Source: CAYLYM01 sp964387645
GTDB lineage: Bacteria > Calditrichota > Calditrichia > RBG-13-44-9
NCBI GenBank assembly: GCA_964387645.1
Contig: CAYLYM010000002.1
Span: 1-64,000, forward strand
Reading direction: 5' to 3'
DNA: 64,000 nt
This document shows, one piece after another, positions 53,950 to 62,556 of the stretch (its first letter is position 1; the number at the start of each line of letters is the position of its first letter). A program made the position numbers and the translations under genes. The notes under the pieces are model-generated. The model had not been told where the DNA came from. It did no database searches and saw nothing but the letters and a program-made list of their open reading frames with translations.

Positions 53950-54609
53950 ATGTTTTTCCGAATATTATCATTTATTGGATTGATAGCTGTTATTATATGG
54001 ATTTATTCTGCTTTAAAATCCAATCAAGAAATAAAGAAAAGTATAGGAGTATGGATAAAAGGGCAAATTCAAGAAATTTTTATTGCTTTTAAAAATATTA
54101 AAAAAACGCCTCCATCTGATTATTTTGTAATTTTCAGGAAAACTATTTATTTTTTAACAATTTTATGTGTGCTAATTTTAGCATTTACTGGATTTTTACC
54201 AGTACTTTTTGGTAGTCACCTTTCTGGTTATTTGCTTTTGATTCATGTGAGTGTGGCGCCTATTTTTGCTATTTGTATGGCTCTTATTAGCCTTATTTGG
54301 GCTAGTCAAAAACGTTTTGACCGTCTCAATTGGGAATGGTTTAGAAAATTATTTAAAAAAAATCGAAATCAAAGTAATAGTGTTCAATTTTATAATTGTA
54401 CAGAAAAAGTATTCTTCTGGTTTTTGTTAATTTTAGCTTTGATAATAATTCTATCCATATTGTTAAGCATGCTTAAATATTTTGGAACTGGAGCGCAGGA
54501 GTTTTTGATACAATTGCATAGGTTTAGTGCCTTGTTTTTTGTGATAGCTTCGTGTTACCATACGTATTTAATAATATTTCAATGTATTAAAGAAAAATCT
54601 ATAAAGTGA
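53950..54609 (+). CDS. Cytochrome b-like membrane protein
   Basis: A 219-residue protein with an N-terminal helix and about four further hydrophobic segments. His residues sit where b-type haem ligands would be: His90 and His99 near one helix, and His190 and His204 on the last helix, 14 residues apart, the spacing seen on ligand helices of cytochrome b. A basic, Asn-rich loop (about 120-150) separates the middle helices. It has an AGAGG-like ribosome site and lies 19 nt after the seven-haem cytochrome. It probably exchanges electrons between that protein and the quinone pool. Family assignment is from features only. Confidence 0.68.
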   Translation: MFFRILSFIGLIAVIIWIYSALKSNQEIKKSIGVWIKGQIQEIFIAFKNIKKTPPSDYFVIFRKTIYFLTILCVLILAFTGFLPVLFGSHLSGYLLLIHVSVAPIFAICMALISLIWASQKRFDRLNWEWFRKLFKKNRNQSNSVQFYNCTEKVFFWFLLILALIIILSILLSMLKYFGTGAQEFLIQLHRFSALFFVIASCYHTYLIIFQCIKEKSIK

Positions 54610-54779
54610 TTTAATTTGTCAATATTTAATGATTTTTTAAATATTTTACTTGAGAAAGAAATAGTAAATGTTTAAGATTTTTGAGCCACATAATTAATTG
54701 AAAAAATTATATTGAATATGTTTGCCCCCATTTATTTCAATATAAAATATATAAGCAATGATTGTAAGGAGGAGAGAAG

Positions 54780-55928
54780 ATGGAAAAAATTGTATGTTTA
54801 TTAGCGCTTTATGGTTTGGGAATGTGTTTTGCATTATTGGGATCAATTAGTGTTAAGCTAATGCCGCGATTGGAAATTGATGAAGGAAAATTTGGATCCT
54901 TAATCTCGGTTTTTATGTTTTCTGCAGTGATTGCCTCGCTTATTATTGGAGTGGTAATTGATTCGATTGGTTATAAACCTGTTGCAATTATTGGTTTTCT
55001 TTTTACTGGATTAGTTATTTTGCTCATGGCTCGTGGTAAAACTTATGGTCTGGTGTTGATATCGTGTATATTATTGGGATTTGGAGCTATGGCATTAAAT
55101 ACTGCTGGAAATACTTTAGCACCAGTTGTATTATTTGGAGGAAAGAATCCAGCGGCTGCTAGTAATCTTGGTAATGTATTCTTTGGATTAGGCCTATTTC
55201 TTACTCCATTAATTGTTAGTTACTTATTTAAAAAGATTTCCTATGAAAATGCTGTTTCTGTTCTTGGTATAATTGCTTTTGTTCCCCTTATTTTTGCTAT
55301 TCCTGCAACCTACCCAGCAAGTCAAGCCGGATTTAAACTTTCGACTGCATTTGGATTACTTGGTGAGCCCGCTGTCTTACTCGGAGCTATAACACTCTTT
55401 TTCTACATAAGCTTAGAATCTTCACTTACTAACTGGTTGCCTTCATTTGGTAAAGAAATTATTAAAAAAGCACAGAGTGATATTGATGAAAATGTCGTGG
55501 ATGCCTCAGCAGCACAGTTACTTTCATTTTTTGCTATTGCTATGATGATTGGTCGATTAATTGCAAGTCAGATTCCCGCCATTACTACTTATGGAGCCTG
55601 GTTTATTATTGGTGCTGCATTGCTTTCTTTAATAATAATATTTTTAATGACTATTACCAAAAGTGTAATGTTTTCCAGAGTTTGTGCTTTTCTTGCTGGT
55701 TTATTTTTTGCTCCTATATTTCCAACAACAGTGGGAGTTACATTTGCTAAATTCAATCCCGAAATTTATGGAAGTATCTTTGGTATTATCTTTGCTGTAG
55801 GTTTGCTTGGTGCTGTAACTATACCTAAAGCAATAGGTAATTTGGCTCGTGGAACGAGTGTTCAAAAAGGTATGAGACTTCTTATACCTGCATGTATAAT
55901 TCTAATAGTTTTAGGCTTTTTCTTATAA
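54780..55928 (+). CDS. MFS transporter, sugar type
   Basis: A 382-residue protein with about 12 membrane helices. GSLISVFMFSAVIASLIIGVVIDSIG in the first helices and GNTLAPVVLFGGKNPAAASNLGNVFFGLG in the middle resemble FucP-like sugar MFS proteins, which carry Asn and Gly clusters at that place. GAGGAG precedes the start. It stands alone between 170 bp of AT-rich DNA and a strong terminator. A role in import of the sugar or keto-sugar released in the periplasm is plausible; the AGE-family epimerase downstream may use its substrate. Confidence 0.83.
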   Translation: MEKIVCLLALYGLGMCFALLGSISVKLMPRLEIDEGKFGSLISVFMFSAVIASLIIGVVIDSIGYKPVAIIGFLFTGLVILLMARGKTYGLVLISCILLGFGAMALNTAGNTLAPVVLFGGKNPAAASNLGNVFFGLGLFLTPLIVSYLFKKISYENAVSVLGIIAFVPLIFAIPATYPASQAGFKLSTAFGLLGEPAVLLGAITLFFYISLESSLTNWLPSFGKEIIKKAQSDIDENVVDASAAQLLSFFAIAMMIGRLIASQIPAITTYGAWFIIGAALLSLIIIFLMTITKSVMFSRVCAFLAGLFFAPIFPTTVGVTFAKFNPEIYGSIFGIIFAVGLLGAVTIPKAIGNLARGTSVQKGMRLLIPACIILIVLGFFL

Positions 55929-56317
55929 CTTCTATTTAAGTAGATTCAGGGGCCTAAAATTCCTTGGCCCCTGAATACTTTCATTTAAAATTGAAATTTT
56001 TTTATTGTTTATTAATCGCACAAGTTGCCACAAATTTAATCCACAAGTTAGTCCACTAATTTTGCTATTTATTGAAGTATTCTAAGTTATTGAACAGTGT
56101 TAATTTCTCTAAAGAATTTTAATTTTCTCTTTGACAGTGAATTTGTATTGTGATTTTTTTACCTGCCTAACCTATTTTTTCTCATATTTGAGATTAAACC
56201 TGATTTAATTTTTGGAAGGGAAACTACCAAATTACTGATCTATTTTTTAAAAATATTCACATTTTCTTTAAACTATCACAATATTTAAGTTAAGATAAAT
56301 AAAAGGATAGGTGAGCA
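55929..56317. other. 389-bp intergenic region
   Basis: After the terminator the sequence is very AT-rich with no ORF. A TTGACA hexamer occurs at 56131, but no suitable -10 follows at 16-18 nt. I see nothing else. Confidence 0.4.
55944..55976 (+). terminator. Intrinsic terminator after the MFS gene
   Basis: A perfect 11-bp inverted repeat (ATTCAGGGGCC and complement) with an 11-nt loop followed by ACTTTCATTT, 15 nt after the MFS stop. Confidence 0.8.
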
Positions 56318-57592
56318 ATGGAAAAAGAAAAAATTATTTCATTTCTAAACGAATCAAAACATCATTTAGAAAATGAATTACTGCCTTTTTGGCTAACTCG
56401 CTGTAAAGACGAAAAATATGGTGGATTTATTACTCATTTCGATAAAGATGGGAATGATACTGGTGAGGATGAGAAATCCCTGATTGCTCAAACACGAACA
56501 ATTTACACCATGGCTTCAGCTCACCGGGCCGGATATGGCGATGGTCAGTGTCTGGAATTTGCTAAACATGGCGTGGATTTTTTACTGAATAAAATGTGGG
56601 ATAAAGAAAAGGGTGGTTTCTATTGGATGCTGGATCGCAAAGGAAATATAAAGATAGATCAGAAAATTCTTTATGGTCATAATTTTGCCATTTATTCGTT
56701 AAGTGAGTACACCCTTGCTTCGGGTGATCCGATAGGGCTGGAATATGCGGAAAAAACTTTTGATCTTATTCAAAAATATTGTACAGATACCATGTATGGC
56801 GGATATTTTGAGATGTTTGATAGAAATTGGAATTTATGCGGTCCGGGAAGTCAAGGGGGAGATCGGAAGACCCTGGATGTTCATATGCATTTAATGGAAG
56901 CGTTCACCACCTTGTTCGAAGCCAGTCAGAAGGAAATTCATAAAAGAAAATTACAAGAAGACATCGAGATATTGCTACAACGCATGTTGCATCCTGAGTA
57001 CGGTACGGGTATTCCACAATTTTGGCGAGATTGGCGTGTAGCCCCGCAAATAAAATTTGATATTGTTTGGGGTTGGGATCGATTTGCTAATGGACAAAAA
57101 AAGGCCCATGCAGAAGATAATACTTCCTATGGTCATAATGTAGAATTGGCCTGGCTCTTTATTCATGCTTTGAATGTCATGGGAATTCCAGTTTCAGATT
57201 ATGAGGATGTACTTAAAAAATTGTTCGATCATGCGGTGAATTATGGTATCGATCACGAGTATGGTGGCGTTTACGTCGAAGGCTCTCATGCTGGGGAAGT
57301 TTATGATCGTGAAAAAGAATTCTGGCAACAAGCAGAACTACTTATAGGGATGTTGGATGCCTGCATTTATTTCAAAGATGAAAAATACTGGCAAGCTTAT
57401 GAAAAAGTCCATCGTTTTGTTTTCGATAAGATGATCAATCATCAAGTAGGTGAATGGTGGCCTTTGTTAACCCGTGAAGGTCAGCCCATCTGGACCCATA
57501 TGAGCCATTCATGGAAAGTAAACTATCACACCGTACGAGCAATGGTGCAGAGTATTAAACGGTTAGAAAAATTATTGGAGATGACATTGTAA
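56318..57592 (+). CDS. AGE-family 2-epimerase (cellobiose/mannobiose 2-epimerase-like)
   Basis: A 424-residue (alpha/alpha)6-barrel protein of the N-acylglucosamine 2-epimerase family. Motifs: the RTIYTMASAH segment near residue 60, VHMHLMEAFTTL with His189 and His191, EDNTSYGHNVELAWL with His273, and MSHSWKVNYHTVRAM near the end, which carries the general base His. These fit cellobiose 2-epimerases and related mannose/glucose isomerases. There is no signal peptide, so it acts on imported sugar. The kinase-phosphatase fusion starts 78 nt downstream. The choice between disaccharide and monosaccharide substrates cannot be made from the sequence. Confidence 0.85.
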   Translation: MEKEKIISFLNESKHHLENELLPFWLTRCKDEKYGGFITHFDKDGNDTGEDEKSLIAQTRTIYTMASAHRAGYGDGQCLEFAKHGVDFLLNKMWDKEKGGFYWMLDRKGNIKIDQKILYGHNFAIYSLSEYTLASGDPIGLEYAEKTFDLIQKYCTDTMYGGYFEMFDRNWNLCGPGSQGGDRKTLDVHMHLMEAFTTLFEASQKEIHKRKLQEDIEILLQRMLHPEYGTGIPQFWRDWRVAPQIKFDIVWGWDRFANGQKKAHAEDNTSYGHNVELAWLFIHALNVMGIPVSDYEDVLKKLFDHAVNYGIDHEYGGVYVEGSHAGEVYDREKEFWQQAELLIGMLDACIYFKDEKYWQAYEKVHRFVFDKMINHQVGEWWPLLTREGQPIWTHMSHSWKVNYHTVRAMVQSIKRLEKLLEMTL

Positions 57593-57670
57593 TTTTTCAG
57601 GAAGTTGGGAAAGTTCTCTATTAAAATTATTCTTTATTACTCATCTGATTTTTTATTTCGAAAATGAATA

Positions 57671-59605
57671 ATGTTGGATAAAAATTGGCATGGGATGTCT
57701 ATGAAGGAAAGTCGAGTTAGAGAGATATTGGAAAAAATAAAAAATGTCCGTATAGCAGTTTATGGTGATTTTTGTCTTGATGCTTACTGGATTTTAGATC
57801 CGCATGGTTCAGAAGTTTCTGTGGAAACAGGACTTTTAGCAGAGGCTGTTCGTGAGCAACGATATTCTCCTGGTGGAGCTTCAAACGTTGTAGCTAATGT
57901 TGCGGCATTGGAACCGGCTTCTGTTTTGGCTATCGGTGTCATCGGTAATGATATTTTTGGAAGAGAATTGCTTCGTCAACTGAGGAAGCTGAAGATTGAT
58001 ACCAGTGGTCTGATTATCCAAAAAGAAAATTTCGATACGGTGACTTTCGCCAAAAGATATCTTAACGATCAGGAACAACCTCGCATCGATTTTGGCTTTT
58101 TTAACCGTCGCTCTCGAAAGACGGATCGGGCCATTTTAGACAACCTTCGGAAAGCTTTAAATGAATACGATGTGGTGATATTTAATCAACAAGTACCGGG
58201 AAGCCTGACCAATGAAGAGTTTATCGATGAGTGCAACAGGTTATTCCTGGAATTTAACGATAAAATCATCCTGTTTGATTCACGGCATTACGGACACCGT
58301 TTCAAACATGTTTATAGAAAGACCAACGATATCGAAGTAGCCCGATTGAATGGAGTCGATGTATCATCTGGTGATATTATTCCTCTCTGTGATATTAAAA
58401 AATTTGCGCAAAAACTTTTTAATGAATCTCATAAACCGGTTTTTGTAACACGGGGTGCACGCGGGATAATTACTGTTGATGATGATGGGATTCATGAAAT
58501 TCCAGGAATTCAACTTTTAGGTAAAATTGATCCGGTTGGTGCAGGTGACACGACTATTAGTGCTTTGGGACTTTGTCTGGGCGCAGGGTATTCTCCATCT
58601 GAAGCGGCCGAATTTGCTAATTTTGCGGCAGCAGTCACTGTTCAAAAACTTTTTACTACCGGTACGGCCTCTGCCCCTGAAATTATTGAAATGTGCCGAA
58701 ATGCCGATTATATTTATCAGCCTGAGTTGGCTGAGGACATTCGCCAGGCAAGGTATATCGAAGGTACCGAAATCGAAGTATGTGGTGACATGAATATAAT
58801 CACTTCGGGCAAAATAAAACATGCTGTTTTTGACCATGATGGAACAATTAGTACATTACGGCAGGGATGGGAAGCAATCATGGAGCCGGTTATGATCCGT
58901 GCTATCTTAGGGGATCAATATGAAACGGCTGATGAAACACTTTATCATAAAGTACGCAATCGGGTTTTGGAGTTTATTGAGGCAACTACAGGAATGCAGA
59001 CTATTGTTCAAATGGAAGGTCTGGTGGCGCTGGTTAAGGAATTTGGCATTGTGCCGGAAAGTCAAATCCTGGACAAGTTTGGTTATAAAGAGATATACAA
59101 TAACGCATTGATGGAAATGGTGAATAAAAGAATGGCTAAATTGAAGAGAGGGGAGTTGGATGCTACCGATTTCACGGTAAAAGGAGCAGTGGATTTTTTA
59201 AAGGCGCTCCGAGACCATGGTGTAACGCTTTATTTGGCGAGTGGAACTGATCGTGAAGACGTTGAACGCGAAGCAAAATCTCTCGGGTATGCCGATTTAT
59301 TTAATGGAGGTATTTATGGTGCAGTTGGAGATATCAAGAAATATTCTAAAAAAATAGTGATCGAAAAGATAATGAACGAAAACCAATTAAGTGGTGTAGA
59401 ATTACTGGTGGTCGGCGATGGACCGGTGGAGATTCGGGAATGTCGTAAACGAGACGGTATTGCAATAGGGGTTGCAAGTGATGAAATTCGTCGACATGGT
59501 TTAAACACCCGTAAACGAACGCGACTCATAAAAGCAGGAGCGCAACTTGTTATCCCTGATTATTCTCAAAAACATCATTTGCTTACTATTCTGTTTCCTG
59601 GATAG
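57671..59605 (+). CDS. PfkB-family sugar kinase (RfaE1/HldA-like) fused to a HAD phosphatase
   Basis: A 644-residue bifunctional protein. Residues about 15-345 are a PfkB kinase closest in style to heptose-7-phosphate kinases: VYGDFCLDAYW, PGGASNVVANVAAL (68-80) and the anion hole DPVGAGDT (287-294) with the catalytic Asp293. Residues about 380-644 are a HAD hydrolase: FDHDGT (Asp388, Asp390), LASGTDREDVE (motif II) and VVGDGPVEIRE (motif IV). HldE joins the kinase to a nucleotidyltransferase instead; a phosphatase partner is unusual and could make a sugar 1-phosphate through a bisphosphate. Start 57671 has no clear ribosome site; Met9 or Met11 are alternatives. Confidence 0.85.
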   Translation: MLDKNWHGMSMKESRVREILEKIKNVRIAVYGDFCLDAYWILDPHGSEVSVETGLLAEAVREQRYSPGGASNVVANVAALEPASVLAIGVIGNDIFGRELLRQLRKLKIDTSGLIIQKENFDTVTFAKRYLNDQEQPRIDFGFFNRRSRKTDRAILDNLRKALNEYDVVIFNQQVPGSLTNEEFIDECNRLFLEFNDKIILFDSRHYGHRFKHVYRKTNDIEVARLNGVDVSSGDIIPLCDIKKFAQKLFNESHKPVFVTRGARGIITVDDDGIHEIPGIQLLGKIDPVGAGDTTISALGLCLGAGYSPSEAAEFANFAAAVTVQKLFTTGTASAPEIIEMCRNADYIYQPELAEDIRQARYIEGTEIEVCGDMNIITSGKIKHAVFDHDGTISTLRQGWEAIMEPVMIRAILGDQYETADETLYHKVRNRVLEFIEATTGMQTIVQMEGLVALVKEFGIVPESQILDKFGYKEIYNNALMEMVNKRMAKLKRGELDATDFTVKGAVDFLKALRDHGVTLYLASGTDREDVEREAKSLGYADLFNGGIYGAVGDIKKYSKKIVIEKIMNENQLSGVELLVVGDGPVEIRECRKRDGIAIGVASDEIRRHGLNTRKRTRLIKAGAQLVIPDYSQKHHLLTILFPG

Positions 59606-59805
59606 ATTACACTTTTATTTGTAATTATTTCGGTAAAAAAATGTAAAAATTGCAATTTCGAGCAATTAAACTTTGAAATAAAAAAAAGATTTTAGTAATT
59701 TTAGATTGATTTAATTTTAGTTTATATTAGATTAGTGATTAATTTTGGAGGCTTCAAAATTCATTTCATTATAAATAACTAATTAGAATTTGAAGGAGGA
59801 GGTAC

Positions 59806-60723
59806 ATGTCTCTAAATAAGAAAGACTTATCTCGCCGGGAATTTATTCAACAGGGTTCAAAAGCAGCAGCAGGATTGGTGGCCGCTAGTGCACTGGCTGC
59901 TTATAATGTAAAAGCCGGACAAAAGCGTGGTTCAAAAATGCGTTTTGGTTTGGTAACATACCTTTGGGGTAAAGATTGGGATTTGCCAACACTGATCCGT
60001 AATTGTGAACGAACCAATGTTCTGGGTGTTGAGTTAAGAACACAACATGCTCATGGTGTTGAATCTAACCTGAATGCGCGTCAACGATACGAAGTGAAAA
60101 TACGTTTTCAGAACAGCCCGGTTACGCTGGTTGGACTGGGAACTAATTTTGCTTTCCATTATGTCGATCAGGATCGCCTGAAAAAAGAAATTCAGGGAGC
60201 TAAAGATTATATCAAATTATCTTATGACGTTGGTGGAAGCGGTATTAAAGTAAAACCTAATGCTTTACCTAAAGAAGTTCCTCCGGAAAAAACTTTTGAA
60301 CAGATCGGACGCTGTTTAAATGAGCTTGGTAAATATGCGGCAGATTATGGGCAAAAAATTAGAGTAGAAGTTCATGGTAAAGATACTCAAAAGCTTCCTA
60401 ACATGAAAAAGATTTTTGACCATGTGACTGAACCAAATGTAGGCGTGTGTTGGAATTGTAACCAACAGGATCTGGAGGGAAAAGGGTTAGAATATAATTT
60501 TAATTTAGTAAAAGATCGTTTTGGAGATACGGTTCATGTACGAGAGCTGAATAATCCTGATTATCCTTACCAGAAATTAATTAATCTCTTTGTTCAAATG
60601 GATTATGCCGGGTGGATCTTATTAGAAGCGCGGGGAAATCCTCCTGACCGTATCAAGGCCTTGGCTGAACAATATGCTCTTTTTAAAGAAATGTTAGCAA
60701 AAGCTCAGGATCAATTTGGTTGA
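59806..60723 (+). CDS. Tat-exported sugar isomerase-like TIM barrel
   Basis: A 305-residue protein with SRREFIQ and an Ala-rich hydrophobic stretch (Tat signal, about 1-38). The mature barrel has the expected Glu and His in VEVHGKD, a Trp/Cys-containing strand GVCWNCNQQD in place of the usual Asp-x-x-His, VHVREL, and LEARGNPP with the final Glu. The altered metal-ligand strand may change or abolish metal binding, so activity is uncertain. AAGGAGGAGG precedes the start. A Tat-type Gfo/Idh gene follows after 67 nt. Confidence 0.78.
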   Translation: MSLNKKDLSRREFIQQGSKAAAGLVAASALAAYNVKAGQKRGSKMRFGLVTYLWGKDWDLPTLIRNCERTNVLGVELRTQHAHGVESNLNARQRYEVKIRFQNSPVTLVGLGTNFAFHYVDQDRLKKEIQGAKDYIKLSYDVGGSGIKVKPNALPKEVPPEKTFEQIGRCLNELGKYAADYGQKIRVEVHGKDTQKLPNMKKIFDHVTEPNVGVCWNCNQQDLEGKGLEYNFNLVKDRFGDTVHVRELNNPDYPYQKLINLFVQMDYAGWILLEARGNPPDRIKALAEQYALFKEMLAKAQDQFG

Positions 60724-60741
60724 TAGAAAGTTTTAAATTTT

Positions 60742-60761
60742 GTTAATGTTTAAAGATTAAC
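60742..60761. promoter_or_regulatory. Short inverted repeat between isomerase and Gfo/Idh genes
   Basis: GTTAAT-N8-ATTAAC in the 67-bp gap. It could be an operator or a minor hairpin; the support is weak. Confidence 0.2.
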
Positions 60762-60790
60762 TTTTCACTTAAATAAAAGGAGGTAATCGT

Positions 60791-62257
60791 ATGTCTTCTG
60801 AATCCAAAAAAATGTCGCGTCGTGAGTTTATAACACGCGGTGCAGCAGGACTTGCTGCTGGAAGCGCATTATTTTCAGCAGCAAAGGTTTATTCAAAACC
60901 AGGTGCCAGAGTTATAGGCGCCAATGACACAATCAATATGGCTATCATTGGCATTCGTGGCCGCGGTGGGAGTCTGATTTCGAACTTCGCTAGCATTAAG
61001 AATGTTCGTATTAAGTACTTTGTAGATGTGGACGAAAATTTATTTGCTTCAAGGTTGGCCCAATTTGAGAAAAAATTTGGCTATCGTCCTAAAACAGAAT
61101 GGGATATGAGACGGGTCTTTGATGATCCAGAAATAGATGCGGTTGGTATTGCCACACCGAATCATTGGCATGCATTGGCCACTATCTGGGCGTGCCAGGC
61201 AGGAAAACATGTTTATGTAGAAAAACCAGCTTGCCATAATATCTGGGAAGGTCGCAAGATGGTTGAAGCAGCCCGGAAATATAATGTCTTGGTGCAAGTT
61301 GGTTTCCAGAACCGTTCTAGGATAAATACTAATGCCGCTATTAAATTCTTACGTTCCGGAAAACTGGGTCATATTTATATGGCACGCGGTTTGTGTTTCA
61401 AACCTCGTGGCCCCATCGGTCGGTACCCGGATGGTCCGATGAAACCTGGAACAAAGCATTATTTAGACCTAGAGAAGAAAAATACAGCTCCTGTTTATAC
61501 CAAAGAATATCTATCAAAAGTCCATTATGATATGTGGTTGGGTCCTGCTCCTAAACGCCCGTTTAATCCAAATAGGTTCCATTACAACTGGCACTGGCAT
61601 TGGGACTACGGCAATGGCGACACCGGTAATCAAGGACCACATCAGTTCGATATTGCCCGTTGGGGATTGAACAAAAATGAACATCCGGTTAAAGTTCGTT
61701 CTATGGGTGGTTATTTTGTTTATGATTCTTCGCAAGAAACACCAAATACTCAAATTTCAATTTTTGAATATGCTGATGGTACGATTTTAGAGTTCGGTAC
61801 TCGTGGATTGATGACCAATCCTGAAGGTATTACATTACCAGGAGGTGTTAAACCAATTACAATTGGCAATATCTTTTATGGTTCTGAAGGTTGGATGCAA
61901 ATCGATTCAGGTGGTAACTGGCAAACCTTCTTTGGTCGAAAGAATGAACCGGGACCCAAATCTGGCGATACGGATGAAGAAGCTTATGATCCGATGAACC
62001 TAGCTGGGGCTGGAGGCGGTCGACATTTTGCTAATTTTATTATGGCTTTGCGTAGTGGCAAACGAGAGGACTTAACCTGTGATATTGAAGAAGGCTACAT
62101 GTCCAGTGTATTGCCGCACCTGGGGAATATTTCTTACCGACTGGGGCGCGATCTCATTTTCGATGGCAGTAAAGAGAAATTTGTCGATGATAAAGAAGCA
62201 GATGCTTTACTAACTCGCGATTATCGTCCACCGTATGTTGTGCCTGAAAATGTTTAA
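60791..62257 (+). CDS. Tat-exported Gfo/Idh/MocA oxidoreductase
   Basis: A 488-residue protein, the longest Gfo/Idh of the locus. SRREFIT begins the Tat signal, ending near VYSKPG. Motifs: GIRGRG (Rossmann), TPNHWHA, VEKPA with the catalytic Lys, and NQGPHQFDIARWG in the C-terminal domain. Insertions around residues 190-235 and 370-400 (Gly/Asp-rich) distinguish it from the 25-29 kb group. A GGAGG site precedes the start. It probably forms an operon with the Tat isomerase upstream and ends at the palindromic terminator at 62289. Confidence 0.88.
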   Translation: MSSESKKMSRREFITRGAAGLAAGSALFSAAKVYSKPGARVIGANDTINMAIIGIRGRGGSLISNFASIKNVRIKYFVDVDENLFASRLAQFEKKFGYRPKTEWDMRRVFDDPEIDAVGIATPNHWHALATIWACQAGKHVYVEKPACHNIWEGRKMVEAARKYNVLVQVGFQNRSRINTNAAIKFLRSGKLGHIYMARGLCFKPRGPIGRYPDGPMKPGTKHYLDLEKKNTAPVYTKEYLSKVHYDMWLGPAPKRPFNPNRFHYNWHWHWDYGNGDTGNQGPHQFDIARWGLNKNEHPVKVRSMGGYFVYDSSQETPNTQISIFEYADGTILEFGTRGLMTNPEGITLPGGVKPITIGNIFYGSEGWMQIDSGGNWQTFFGRKNEPGPKSGDTDEEAYDPMNLAGAGGGRHFANFIMALRSGKREDLTCDIEEGYMSSVLPHLGNISYRLGRDLIFDGSKEKFVDDKEADALLTRDYRPPYVVPENV

Positions 62258-62288
62258 TTGAAACCTGAAATTTTATTTTATGTTTATG

Positions 62289-62320
62289 ACCCCCGGGGGT
62301 TTTTTAAACCCCGGGGGTGT
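62289..62320 (+). terminator. Palindromic terminator-like element
   Basis: Two copies of the self-complementary ACCCCCGGGGGT-type palindrome (the second shortened by one C) are separated by a T/A run, forming a very GC-rich hairpin in AT-rich DNA 31 nt after the Gfo/Idh stop. It may end transcription or be a REP-type element, or both. Confidence 0.6.
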
Positions 62321-62556
62321 TTATAATTTTAAAATCCGATTTTTAAACCCACCCAACACAAAAACTATAATTGTAAAAAAATGTAACAATATTGCTGTTT
62401 TTCATACCTTTTTTTAATTTATTTTCTAAATATACTTAATTATAAAATATTGAAGATAGTTAGTAAAAAACTGACTGAGAATTATCTATTCAAATCTGGA
62501 ACATAATTTATTGGGGAAAATTTTAAAAATAGAGACTAAAATGTACGAGGGAAATT

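Noticed and set aside
56131..56160. TTGACA hexamer as a promoter for the AGE epimerase
   Set aside because: No acceptable -10 box at 16-18 nt; the downstream region there is a T run.
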